Positions 51,309-60,277 of a stretch of 64,000 bases of DNA are shown here, in pieces. The translations under genes were made by a program, and so were the position numbers. Below the pieces are notes generated by a model, which worked only from the letters and a program-made list of their open reading frames with translations, was not told the origin of the DNA and did no database searches. The stretch's first letter is position 1. The number at the start of each line of letters is the position of its first letter. The DNA comes from DATAFF01 sp036257595 (GTDB lineage Bacteria > Pseudomonadota > Alphaproteobacteria > Rhizobiales > Aestuariivirgaceae), in NCBI GenBank assembly GCA_036257595.1, contig DATAFF010000065.1, positions 1 through 64,000 on the forward strand, read 5' to 3'.

Positions 51309-53315
51309 ATGAGCACAGTCCACGACATGGCCAACGCCATCCGGGCACTCGCCATGGATGCGGTCGAAAAGGCCAATTCCGGCCATCCCGGTCTGCCGAT
51401 GGGGGCTGCCGACTTCGCGACGGTCCTGTTCACCCGGTTCCTCAAATTCGATGCTTCCGAACCGCACTGGCCCGACCGCGACCGTTTCGTGCTGTCGGCC
51501 GGCCATGGGTCGATGCTGCTCTATGCGCTCCTCTATCTCACCGGCTATGCCGACATGACGCTGGACGAGATCAAGAACTTCCGCCAGCTCGGGTCGCGCA
51601 CCGCCGGGCATCCGGAATATGGCCACAGTGCCGGAATCGAGACCACCACCGGGCCGCTCGGCCAGGGCTTCGGCAATGCCGTCGGCATGGCGATCGCGGA
51701 GCGGCATCTCGAAGCGGTGTTCGGAAAGGATCTGGTCGATCATCACACCTATGCCCTGGTCGGCGACGGCTGCCTGATGGAGGGGATCTCGCAGGAGGCC
51801 CTGACTCTCGCCGGGCACCTCAAGCTCAACAAGCTGATCGTTCTTTTCGACGACAATGGCGTGTCGATTGACGGGCCGGTGTCGCTCGCCGATGCAACCG
51901 ACCAGCCGTCGCGCTTCGCCGCCTCGGGCTGGGCGGTGACGCGGATCGACGGCCATGACCCGCAAGCGATCGAAGCGGCCATTGCCAAGGCGCGCGACAG
52001 CGACCGGCCGAGCCTGATCGCGTGCCGCACGGTGATCGGCTTCGGCGCGCCAAAGAAGCAGGGCACCGCCGCCGTCCATGGCTCGCCGCTGGGTGCTGCC
52101 GAGGTGGCGGCGGCCCGGGAACGGCTCGGCTGGCACCATGGCCCCTTCGAGATCCCGTCCGATCTGCTGGAAGCCTGGCGCGCCGTCGGCCGGCGCGGCG
52201 CGGGCGAACGGCAGGCCTGGGAAAGCCGCCTCCGCAAAGCCGACCCGGCGGTCAGGGCGGAATTCGAACGACGGATGGGCGGCGATCTGCCACCGGCGCT
52301 GGCGCCAGCCATGCGCGCCTTTATCGACAAGCTCATCGCCGAGCCGCCGGCGCTTGCCACGCGCAACGCCTCGCAGAATGCCCTCGATGTGACCAATGCC
52401 ATAGTCCCCGAGACGGTCGGCGGGTCGGCCGACCTCACCGGCTCCAACAACACCCGGTCGAAGGAGATGAAGCTGCTCACCTCGGCCGATTATGGCGGGC
52501 GGTACATCCATTGGGGCATCCGCGAGCATGCAATGGCAGCCGGCATGAACGGCATGGCGTTGCATGGCGGGGTGATTCCCTATGGCGGCAGCTTCCTTAC
52601 CTTCACCGATTATTGCCGGCCGTCGATCCGGCTGGCAGCGCTGATGGGAATAAGGGTGATCTTCGTGATGACCCACGACTCGATCGGCCTGGGCGAGGAC
52701 GGGCCGACGCATCAGCCCATCGAACATCTCGCGGCCCTACGCGCCATTCCCAATCTCCTGGTTCTGCGACCCTGCGATGCGGTGGAAACGGCCGAGGTCT
52801 GGGAGGTGGCGCTGAACGAGCGCCACCGCCCGAGCGTCATGGCACTGAGCCGGCAGAAGCTCAAGCCGTGCAGGCTCAGGAAAGCGGCGGAGAATCGGTC
52901 GGCGCGCGGCGCCTATGTCATCGCCGGCGAGGAGGACGGCGGCGCGGCGGTGATCTTCGCCTCGGGCTCGGAGGTCGAGATCGCGATCGCCACGCGTTCG
53001 CTGCTCGAGGCGGATGGCATCAGCACGCGGGTGGTCTCGGTGCCGTCGATGGAGCTGTTCGCCCGACAGCCGGCGGAGTACCGGGCAAAGCTGCTCGGCA
53101 AGGAACGGGTGCGCGGCGCGATCGAGGCCGGGATCCGAATGGGATGGGATGCGTTCATCGGGACCGATGGCGAATTCGTCGGCATGACCGGGTACGGCGC
53201 CAGCGGACCCTATGACAAGGTCTATGCACATTTCGGGATCACCGCCGAGGCCGCCGCCGCCCGGCTCAAAGCAAGGTTCGAGGCTCGCAAGGATGGCCAG
53301 GTTCGAGACGATTGA
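51309..53315 (+). CDS. tkt: Transketolase
   Basis: 668 residues from the ATG at 51309. ThDP-binding motif GDGCLMEGISQEALTLAGHL ending in the metal-ligand DDN; active-site stretches NSGHPGLPMG, SAGHGSMLLYALL, THDSIGLGEDGPTHQPIEHL. Interconverts pentose and triose/hexose phosphates. Its last 23 bases overlap the start of pgk, so the two are tightly coupled. Confidence 0.96.
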   Translation: MSTVHDMANAIRALAMDAVEKANSGHPGLPMGAADFATVLFTRFLKFDASEPHWPDRDRFVLSAGHGSMLLYALLYLTGYADMTLDEIKNFRQLGSRTAGHPEYGHSAGIETTTGPLGQGFGNAVGMAIAERHLEAVFGKDLVDHHTYALVGDGCLMEGISQEALTLAGHLKLNKLIVLFDDNGVSIDGPVSLADATDQPSRFAASGWAVTRIDGHDPQAIEAAIAKARDSDRPSLIACRTVIGFGAPKKQGTAAVHGSPLGAAEVAAARERLGWHHGPFEIPSDLLEAWRAVGRRGAGERQAWESRLRKADPAVRAEFERRMGGDLPPALAPAMRAFIDKLIAEPPALATRNASQNALDVTNAIVPETVGGSADLTGSNNTRSKEMKLLTSADYGGRYIHWGIREHAMAAGMNGMALHGGVIPYGGSFLTFTDYCRPSIRLAALMGIRVIFVMTHDSIGLGEDGPTHQPIEHLAALRAIPNLLVLRPCDAVETAEVWEVALNERHRPSVMALSRQKLKPCRLRKAAENRSARGAYVIAGEEDGGAAVIFASGSEVEIAIATRSLLEADGISTRVVSVPSMELFARQPAEYRAKLLGKERVRGAIEAGIRMGWDAFIGTDGEFVGMTGYGASGPYDKVYAHFGITAEAAAARLKARFEARKDGQVRDD

Positions 53316-54507
53316 CGCCATCGATTGGCAGAACAAGCGGGCACTGCTCAGGCTCGATCTCAATGTGCCGCTGGAGAACGGCAAGGTGCGCGACGCCACC
53401 CGGATCGAGCGGGTTGTCCCGACTATCAGGGAGCTCGTGGAAAAGGGCGCGGCCGTCCTGATCCTGTCCCATTTCGACCGGCCCAAGGGAAGGGTTGTGG
53501 CGGAGATGTCGCTCAAGCCGCTTGCCCCGGCGCTTGCCGATGCGCTCGGCGTCGATGTGCGGTTCATCGCCACCGACTGGCGCGACGGGGCGGCGCAAGA
53601 GGCGGCCGCGGCGGCAAGGCCCGGCGATGTCATCCTGTTCGAGAACACCCGCTTCCATCCCGGCGAGGAAAGCAACGATCCGGCCTTTGCCCGCGAGGTC
53701 GCGACGCTCGGCGATGTCTATGTGAATGACGCCTTCTCGGCATCACATCGCGCCCACGCCTCGACCGAAGGGGTGGCGCACCTACTTCCGGCGGTGGCCG
53801 GGCGGGCGCTCGAGCTCGAGCTCAAGGCGCTGTCGATGGCGCTGACCCATCCGCGACGGCCGCTGGCGGCAGTGGTCGGCGGTGCGAAGGTGTCGACCAA
53901 GCTCGATCTGCTCGACAACCTCCTCGACCTGACCGACACGCTGATCATCGGCGGCGCCATGGCCAATACCTTCCTTGCCGCCAAGGGCCAGCCGGTCGGA
54001 CGGTCGCTGCTCGAGCGCGATCTTGTGGACACGGCGCGCGACATCATGAATCAGGCCGAAGCCCATGGCAAAGAGCTCGTGCTGCCGCTCGATGCAGTGG
54101 TCGCGCCCGAGCTCAAGCCCGGAGTCGCATCGCGCGTCGTGAGCCTTGCCGAGGTCGGACCGCAGGACATGATCCTCGATGTTGGGCCGGAGTCGGTCGA
54201 GGCGATCAAGCGGGTGTTCGATCGGGCGCTGACGCTGGTGTGGAACGGCCCGCTCGGTGCTTTCGAGATTCCGCCATTCGACGAGGGAACGCGGGTGGCG
54301 GCGATGCATGCCGGTGCCTTGACGCGGGCCGGCAGCCTCGTGTCGATTGCCGGCGGCGGCGACACGGTGGCGGCGCTGAATGCGGCGGGTGTGGCGCACG
54401 CCTTCACCTTCGTGTCGACAGCCGGCGGGGCGTTCCTCGAATGGCTGGAGGGCAAGCCGCTGCCGGGCATCAAGATTCTCGAGTCGATGAATGGAGCGAA
54501 GCAATGA
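53293..54507 (+). CDS. pgk: Phosphoglycerate kinase
   Basis: 404 residues from the ATG at 53293, inside the end of tkt (AAGGATG context). LLRLDLNVPLENGKVRDATR, HFDRPKG, ENTRFHPGEE, VVGGAKVSTKLDLL, GNGPLGAFE-like VWNGPLGAFEIPPF and GGGDTVAALN. Transfers phosphate from 1,3-bisphosphoglycerate to ADP. In many Rhizobiales gap lies between tkt and pgk; here it is absent. Stop overlaps the aldolase start (ATGA). Confidence 0.95.
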   Translation: MARFETIDAIDWQNKRALLRLDLNVPLENGKVRDATRIERVVPTIRELVEKGAAVLILSHFDRPKGRVVAEMSLKPLAPALADALGVDVRFIATDWRDGAAQEAAAAARPGDVILFENTRFHPGEESNDPAFAREVATLGDVYVNDAFSASHRAHASTEGVAHLLPAVAGRALELELKALSMALTHPRRPLAAVVGGAKVSTKLDLLDNLLDLTDTLIIGGAMANTFLAAKGQPVGRSLLERDLVDTARDIMNQAEAHGKELVLPLDAVVAPELKPGVASRVVSLAEVGPQDMILDVGPESVEAIKRVFDRALTLVWNGPLGAFEIPPFDEGTRVAAMHAGALTRAGSLVSIAGGGDTVAALNAAGVAHAFTFVSTAGGAFLEWLEGKPLPGIKILESMNGAKQ

Positions 54508-55535
54508 CCGACAACAAGCTCGACGACGTCGCAAAGCGGCTGGTGGCTGACGGCAAGGGCATTCTGGCGGCCGACGAGAGCAGCGGCACGATCAAGAAAC
54601 GGTTCGACTCGATCGGTGTCGAATCCACTGCCGATCTCCGGCGCGACTATCGCGAGATGATGTTCACCGCCGTCGAGGCGATGCGCAGCAATATCTCCGG
54701 CGTCATCCTGTTCGACGAGACGATTCGCCAGAAGGCGAGCGACGGGCGGACGCTGGTCGAAAAGATCGAGTCCAGCGGGGCGCTCCCCGGCATCAAGGTC
54801 GACGCCGGCACCAAGGACATCCCGTTCTTCCCGGGCGAAAAGATCACCGAGGGACTGGACGGGCTCGGCGAGCGGCTCAAGGAATATCATGCGCTCGGCG
54901 CCCGCTTCGCCAAATGGCGGGCGGTGATCGACATCGGCGATGGCATTCCCACCGACTATGCGATCGGCGCCAATGCGGATGCCCTCGCCCGCTATGCGGC
55001 GCTGTGCCAGGCGGCAAATATCGTGCCGATCGTCGAGCCGGAGGTGCTCATGGACGGCCCGGTGGCAAGGCACGGCATCGAGACCTGCGAGATCGTTACC
55101 GAGCGGACGCTCAACACCGTGTTCGACGCGCTGAAGGCGGCGCGGGTCAGGCTCGAGGCGATGATCCTCAAGCCCAATATGGTGGTGCCGGGCAAGAATT
55201 CCGGCGCGAAGTCGAGCCCTGAGCAAGTTGCCGAGCGGACGGTCAGGGTGCTCAAGCGTACGGTGCCGGCAGCAGTGCCGGGGATCGCGTTCCTGTCGGG
55301 CGGGCAGTCGGACGAAGAAGCGACGCGCCACCTGTCACTGATGAATGCAATGGGACCGCTGCCCTGGAAGCTGACCTTCTCCTATGGCCGAGCGCTGCAG
55401 GCGGCGGCGCTGAAAGCCTGGGGTGGGCGGCGCGAGAATCTGGCGGCGGCGCAGGCGGCATTTGCCCATCGGGCGCGCATGAACGGGCTCGCCGCGAGCG
55501 GCAAATGGAGCGAGACACTCGAAAAGGCGGCATGA
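54504..55535 (+). CDS. Class I fructose-bisphosphate aldolase
   Basis: 343 residues. Class I signature: KGILAADESSGTIKKRF at the N-terminus, KVDAGTKDIPF, ARFAKWRAVI and Schiff-base Lys in LEAMILKPNMVVPG, with FLSGGQSDEEA. No zinc-site histidines, so it is metal-independent. Splits fructose 1,6-bisphosphate. Coupled by ATGA overlaps to pgk and to the next gene. Confidence 0.95.
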   Translation: MTDNKLDDVAKRLVADGKGILAADESSGTIKKRFDSIGVESTADLRRDYREMMFTAVEAMRSNISGVILFDETIRQKASDGRTLVEKIESSGALPGIKVDAGTKDIPFFPGEKITEGLDGLGERLKEYHALGARFAKWRAVIDIGDGIPTDYAIGANADALARYAALCQAANIVPIVEPEVLMDGPVARHGIETCEIVTERTLNTVFDALKAARVRLEAMILKPNMVVPGKNSGAKSSPEQVAERTVRVLKRTVPAAVPGIAFLSGGQSDEEATRHLSLMNAMGPLPWKLTFSYGRALQAAALKAWGGRRENLAAAQAAFAHRARMNGLAASGKWSETLEKAA

Positions 55536-56152
55536 ACGCTGCCACGGAAGAGCCTAAGTGCCGCCTTTTCCTCGTAGCACCCTCGGATGGGGATGTGGAA
55601 AACCTTGCGCTCTGCCTTGAGGCAGCGCTCGGGGCGGGAGACGTTGGTTGTGTCTGTGTTGATCATTCCGGGGACAGCGGGGCGGTCCGCCGCGTGGCGG
55701 AGGCGCTGCTGCCCCTGGGCCGAGCTTGGGGTGCGGCGGTGATCATAGCGCAGTCGGTCGAGCTGGCGGTGGCGACGGGTGCCGATGGCGTGGAGCTCAG
55801 CGACTCGCCGGCATTGGTGCTAGCGGCGCGCAGGACCCTGGGAGACCAAGCAATCGTCGGCGGCATGGCGGGTGCAAGCCGCCATCGCGCCATGGAATTT
55901 GCCGAAGCGGGTGTCGACTATGTGGCCCTGCGGGGTTCCGGCCCCAATGGCGAGCCCTTGGCGGCGTGGTGGGCCGAGATCGCCACCGTGCCGGTGGTCG
56001 CCGCCGAGCCGGTCAGCCTCGAGGACGCCGGCTGGCTTGCCCGCCACAAGGTCGAATTCGTCATTCCAGCGCCCGTGATCTGGGAATCGCCGGCGAACGC
56101 GCGCGCTATTGCGGCCGCCTACCGCCGCGTTCTGGACGAGTCCGGGCCATGA
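55532..56152 (+). CDS. Thiamine phosphate synthase family (ThiE/TenI-like) protein
   Basis: 206 residues, ATGA overlap with the aldolase stop. TIM-barrel outline: CRLFLVAP, AAVIIAQSVELAVATGADGV, IVGGMAGASRHRAMEFAEAG, DYVALRGSG. The ThiE pyrophosphate-binding residues are only partly kept (GVELSDSP where GVHLGQ-D is usual), so it may have another role in this glycolytic operon. No other thiamine genes are near. Confidence 0.75.
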   Translation: MNAATEEPKCRLFLVAPSDGDVENLALCLEAALGAGDVGCVCVDHSGDSGAVRRVAEALLPLGRAWGAAVIIAQSVELAVATGADGVELSDSPALVLAARRTLGDQAIVGGMAGASRHRAMEFAEAGVDYVALRGSGPNGEPLAAWWAEIATVPVVAAEPVSLEDAGWLARHKVEFVIPAPVIWESPANARAIAAAYRRVLDESGP

Positions 56153-57117
56153 GGGCGGTGCGGCATGCCATTGCCGTCCTGCTGGTCCTGCTCGGCGCGT
56201 CGAGCGCGCTCGGAGCGTCGAAAAAGCCGACCTTCGAGGAAGCGGTGGCGCTGTTCTCCGACAAGAATTACAAGGCCGCCTATGACGTCGCCTCGCCACT
56301 TGCCACCGCCGGCGATGTGCGTGCCCAGGCGATGCTCGGCGCCCTTTACGAGGAAGGACGCGGCATCGGCAAGGACGTCAAGACCGCCGCGACCTGGTAC
56401 GAGTCGGCGGCGCGCGGCGGCCATGTCGGGGCGATGTTCGCATTGGCAATGATCTATCTCGACGGCCGGCTCGGTCCGCCGAATTTCGAGCTCGGACGGC
56501 GTTGGCTGACGGCGGCGGCGGAGGGCGGCCACACGGCGGCGCAGCACAATCTCGGTCTCCTCATGGCCGGGGCGGGAGGCCGCCAGCCGAATTGGGAAGA
56601 GGCCGGCCGATGGTTTCAGGCGGCTGCCGCCTCGGGGCTGCCCGATGCCGAGTACAATCTCGGGGTGATGTATCTCGAAGGGCGCGGTGTCGAGAAAAGC
56701 CCGACGCTGGCGGCAGAGTGGTTCAAACGCGCAGCGTTGAAGGGGCTGCCGGATGCGGCGCTAGATTATGGCGTTCTGGTGTTCCGCGGCGATGGCGTGC
56801 AGAAGGACGAGAAGATCGGGGCGCAGTGGCTGACGGTGGCGGCCCTGCGCGGCAATGCGGTGGCGCAGAACCGGCTGGCCCGGCTCTATTCGGCGGGCAA
56901 GGGGGTGCCGCTCAACATGGTCGAGGCTGCCAAGTGGCATTTGTTGGCCCAGGGCGGCGGCAAGCCCGATCCGGAGCTTGACCAGCTGCTCGACAAGCTT
57001 TCCCCGACAGACCGCGAAAAGGCCGAGGCGCAGGCCAAAGCATTCAAGCCGGTGGCAGTCACCCTGGTCACCTCCTCGGCGCCGCCGAAATTCGGGCCGC
57101 GGCGGATCAAACAGTAG
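56149..57117 (+). CDS. Exported Sel1-repeat protein
   Basis: 322 residues, ATGA overlap with the previous stop. Signal peptide HAIAVLLVLLGASSALGA, then about six Sel1-like repeats (for example AQAMLGALYEEGRGIGKDVK, AEYNLGVMYLEGRGVEKSPT, AQNRLARLYSAGKGVPLNMV). Such solenoids scaffold protein complexes in the periplasm. Last gene of the tkt operon; the functional link to glycolysis is unclear. Confidence 0.88.
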   Translation: MRAVRHAIAVLLVLLGASSALGASKKPTFEEAVALFSDKNYKAAYDVASPLATAGDVRAQAMLGALYEEGRGIGKDVKTAATWYESAARGGHVGAMFALAMIYLDGRLGPPNFELGRRWLTAAAEGGHTAAQHNLGLLMAGAGGRQPNWEEAGRWFQAAAASGLPDAEYNLGVMYLEGRGVEKSPTLAAEWFKRAALKGLPDAALDYGVLVFRGDGVQKDEKIGAQWLTVAALRGNAVAQNRLARLYSAGKGVPLNMVEAAKWHLLAQGGGKPDPELDQLLDKLSPTDREKAEAQAKAFKPVAVTLVTSSAPPKFGPRRIKQ

Positions 57118-57185
57118 GGCTATCCATCGACGCGGGGGCTTGCTACACGGGGCGCGCCGCCAACCCGCACAAGACGCGTTGCCTG

Positions 57186-58016
57186 ATGCCCGCCTCACCA
57201 CTCCTCACCGTCATGATCAACGCCGCCCGCAAGGCCTCGCGGGCGATCCGCCGCGATTTCGGCGAGGTCGAGAGCCTGCAGGTGTCGCAGAAAGGACCGG
57301 CAAATTTCGTGACCCGGTCGGACCGGCGGGCCGAACAGACGATTCGCGAGGAGCTCTCGAAGGCGAGGCCGCAATGGAGCTTCCTGATGGAGGAGAGCGG
57401 GCGCACCGAGGGGGTCGACAACAGCCATTGCTGGATCGTCGATCCGATCGATGGCACCACGAATTTCATCCATGGAATCCCGCATTTCGCCATTTCAATC
57501 GCCCTGCTCAAAGCCAATGAGTTGGTTGCAGGCATCATCTACAATCCCATCACCGACGAGCTCTTTGCCGCCGAACGCGGCCGCGGCGCCTATCTGAACG
57601 ACCGGCGCATGCGGGTGGCAGCGCGGCGCGACCTCCATGACGCGGTGATCGCGTGCGGCATTCCCCATCTCGGGCGGGGCGATCATGCGCAGTTTCGGCG
57701 CGAGCTCACCCACATCCAGGCCAAGGCCGCGGGAATCCGGCGCTTCGGCGCCGCGGCGCTCGACCTCGCCTTTGTTGCAGCTGGGCGATTCGACGGCTAT
57801 TGGGAACGCGGGCTGAAAGCGTGGGATATCGCGGCCGGCATCGTGATCGTCCGCGAGGCGGGCGGCATAGCGGGAGACATCGAGGGGGCGGCGGATGTGC
57901 TCGCGACTGGCGACATCATGGCGGCAAATAGCGAGCTTTATCCGCAAATTGCGCAGGCGCTGGCGGGGGCCAAACGTGCCGCCCAGCCCGATGAAACCGC
58001 GGAAATACGCAGTTGA
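57186..58016 (+). CDS. Inositol monophosphatase family protein (SuhB-like)
   Basis: 276 residues. Metal/phosphate motifs: MEESGR, WIVDPIDGTTNFIHGIPHFA and C-terminal KAWDIAAGIVIVREAGG. Mg2+-dependent sugar or inositol phosphatase; SuhB proteins also bind RNA polymerase/NusA in rRNA antitermination. Sixty-eight bases after the Sel1 gene. Confidence 0.92.
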   Translation: MPASPLLTVMINAARKASRAIRRDFGEVESLQVSQKGPANFVTRSDRRAEQTIREELSKARPQWSFLMEESGRTEGVDNSHCWIVDPIDGTTNFIHGIPHFAISIALLKANELVAGIIYNPITDELFAAERGRGAYLNDRRMRVAARRDLHDAVIACGIPHLGRGDHAQFRRELTHIQAKAAGIRRFGAAALDLAFVAAGRFDGYWERGLKAWDIAAGIVIVREAGGIAGDIEGAADVLATGDIMAANSELYPQIAQALAGAKRAAQPDETAEIRS

Positions 58017-58110
58017 TGAACGGCCGCAAAAAGGCCGCCTTGGGCGTGACACAAGGGTGCGATTGCGTCATCCTGCGCGGCAAATCTGATATGGGAGCCG
58101 GGAGCGCCCT

Positions 58111-59211
58111 ATGAGTCGAGGTAGCGACACGCACGTCCTGGATCTGCCGCGCGTCTACATGGTGCGGATGATGGTATTCATCGTCCTGGTGGGGATCCTG
58201 GCGGCGATCCTCTTTCCGACGATTCGCGAGGCATTTCAGCACAATGTCGGCCTCAACGGAACCATCGTCGCGCTGCTGCTGATCGGTATCATCTATTCCT
58301 TCCGCATGGTGTGGCGGCTGTTTCCCGAGGTGAACTGGGTCAATCATTTCCGGATCGCCGATCCCGGCCTCGAGATTCCCTACAACCCCAGCCTGCTCGC
58401 CCCGATGGCGACCCTGCTCAGGGATCGAAAGGGCCCGACCGTGCTATCGCCGCTGACCATGCGCTCGCTGCTCGATTCACTGGCGTCGCGGCTCGACGAA
58501 TCGCGCGACATATCGCGCTATCTCATCGGCCTCCTGATCTTTCTCGGCCTGCTCGGCACTTTCTGGGGCCTGCTCGAAACGGTGCAGTCGGTCTCGACGG
58601 CGATCCGCTCGCTCGACGTCAACTCGCAGTCGGGCTCGGTATTCGAGGAGCTGAAGCGCGGCCTCGAGGCGCCGCTCGCCGGCATGGGCACGTCGTTCTC
58701 GTCATCGCTGTTCGGCCTTGCCGGTTCGCTGGTGCTCGGCTTCCTCGACCTGCAGGCGAGCCAGGCGCAGAACCGGTTCTACAATGAGCTCGAGGACTGG
58801 CTGTCGTCGATCACCGACATTGCGGCGGGCGGGCAGGCGAATTTGGCGGTGCCGCAATATCTTCGCCTCGACCTTCGCGATCTGCAGCAGGGAATCGAGC
58901 GGATGAACCGGACGCTCGACGAGGCTTTGTCGGATTCGGGATCCGGTCAGGTTGGGGGAGACAGCGACCCCGAAGCGATGGCGCGGCTCGCCGATGCGGT
59001 GCAGTCGCTGGTGCAGCAGATGCGCGAGGAGCAGCGGATCGTCAGGCAGTGGGCGCAAACCCAGTCGGAGCAGAATGCCGAATTCCGCCGCATCATCGCC
59101 CGGCTGACGCCACCCGAGCCGCGGCCGGCCATGCCGGCACCGGCGCCGCGTGAAAGCTCGGCGGCGGCGCTGCGCCAGGCGCTGAAGCAGTCGAAGCCGA
59201 AGGACGAGTAA
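58111..59211 (+). CDS. MotA/TolQ/ExbB-type proton channel subunit
   Basis: 366 residues. Helices at about 15-45 and 50-70, a large cytoplasmic loop, then ISRYLIGLLIFLGLLGTFWG and GMGTSFSSSLFGLAGSLVLG, the MotA/ExbB channel helices with the conserved Gly/Thr/Ser pattern. A cytoplasmic C-terminal tail of about 130 residues follows. It forms a stator-like complex with the OmpA-domain protein three bases downstream. No flagellar or Zorya C/D genes are nearby. Confidence 0.87.
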   Translation: MSRGSDTHVLDLPRVYMVRMMVFIVLVGILAAILFPTIREAFQHNVGLNGTIVALLLIGIIYSFRMVWRLFPEVNWVNHFRIADPGLEIPYNPSLLAPMATLLRDRKGPTVLSPLTMRSLLDSLASRLDESRDISRYLIGLLIFLGLLGTFWGLLETVQSVSTAIRSLDVNSQSGSVFEELKRGLEAPLAGMGTSFSSSLFGLAGSLVLGFLDLQASQAQNRFYNELEDWLSSITDIAAGGQANLAVPQYLRLDLRDLQQGIERMNRTLDEALSDSGSGQVGGDSDPEAMARLADAVQSLVQQMREEQRIVRQWAQTQSEQNAEFRRIIARLTPPEPRPAMPAPAPRESSAAALRQALKQSKPKDE

Positions 59212-59214
59212 GCG

Positions 59215-60246
59215 ATGGCACGCTCGCTTGGCCGCCGTCAGGGACGCGAAGATGCCTATTACTGGCCGGGCTTCGTCGATGCCATGGCGCAGCTGCTGCT
59301 GGTCATCACCTTCCTCATGTCGGTGTTCATGATCACCCAGTTCCTGCTGTCGAAAGAGATCAGCGGCAGGGATACGGTGCTGTCGCGGCTCAAGGCGCAG
59401 ATCGCCGAGCTGACGCAGCTCCTGGCACTCGAGAAGTCGACCAAGACCGAGCTCGAGACGTCGCTGGCGGCGCTCACCGACGACCTCCAGACAGCTCGCA
59501 CCGACAACAGCAAGCTGAAAGGGCTGGTCGACAGCTTCAGCGAGAAGGAATCGACCGAGAGCTCGACGATCACGGGTCTGCGCGGTCAGCTCGATGCCGA
59601 GCGCAAGCTCTCGTCAGAGGCGATGGCCCGTGTCGAGCTGCTCAATCAGCAGATCGCGGCGCTGCGCCGCCAGATCGCGGCGCTCAACGAGGCGCTGGAA
59701 GCGGCGGAGTCACGCGACCAGGATTCGAAGACCCAGATCGCCGATCTCGGCCGGCGGCTCAATGTCGCGCTCGCCCAGCGCGTTCAGGAGCTTGCCCGCT
59801 ATCGGTCGGAGTTCTTCGGAAGACTGCGGCAGATTCTGTCGCAGCGCTCCGACATCAGGGTGGTCGGCGACCGCTTCGTGTTCCAGTCGGAGGTGCTGTT
59901 CCCCAAGGGCTCGGCGGACATCAACCCGGCGGGACGGCTCGAGCTCGACAAGCTGGCCCAGGCGATGCGGGAGCTCGAGGGCGAGATCCCGCAGGACATC
60001 GCCTGGGTGCTCAGGGTCGACGGTCACACCGACAACGACCCGATTCAGACCTCGGCCTTCTCGTCCAATTGGGAGCTGTCGTCGGCGCGCGCCATTGCGG
60101 TGGTGAAGGAGCTGATCGCCCAGGGAGTGTCGCCGAATCGGCTGGTGGCGGCCGGCTTCGGCGAGTTCCAGCCGATCGAGCAGGGCGACAGCGAGGAGGT
60201 CAAGACGCGCAACCGCCGGATCGAGCTCAAGCTCACCGAGCGGTGA
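59215..60246 (+). CDS. MotB/OmpA-domain peptidoglycan-binding stator protein
   Basis: 343 residues. One membrane helix (YWPGFVDAMAQLLLVITFLM; the Asp in FVDAM matches the proton-binding Asp of MotB), a long periplasmic coiled coil (about 55-190), then an OmpA-like domain: FPKGSADINPAGRLELDKLA, RVDGHTDNDPI, NWELSSARAIAVVKELIAQG and KTRNRRIELKL. Expected to couple proton flow to work on the cell wall with the upstream channel protein. Confidence 0.9.
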   Translation: MARSLGRRQGREDAYYWPGFVDAMAQLLLVITFLMSVFMITQFLLSKEISGRDTVLSRLKAQIAELTQLLALEKSTKTELETSLAALTDDLQTARTDNSKLKGLVDSFSEKESTESSTITGLRGQLDAERKLSSEAMARVELLNQQIAALRRQIAALNEALEAAESRDQDSKTQIADLGRRLNVALAQRVQELARYRSEFFGRLRQILSQRSDIRVVGDRFVFQSEVLFPKGSADINPAGRLELDKLAQAMRELEGEIPQDIAWVLRVDGHTDNDPIQTSAFSSNWELSSARAIAVVKELIAQGVSPNRLVAAGFGEFQPIEQGDSEEVKTRNRRIELKLTER

Positions 60247-60277
60247 GTTGGTGGGCAGTAGGCACAGGCGGTAGGCG

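Noticed and set aside
58111..60246. Zorya-type anti-phage system (ZorA/ZorB)
   Set aside because: The MotA-like and OmpA-like pair fits in outline, but ZorC/ZorD or ZorE are absent; the neighbours are housekeeping genes.
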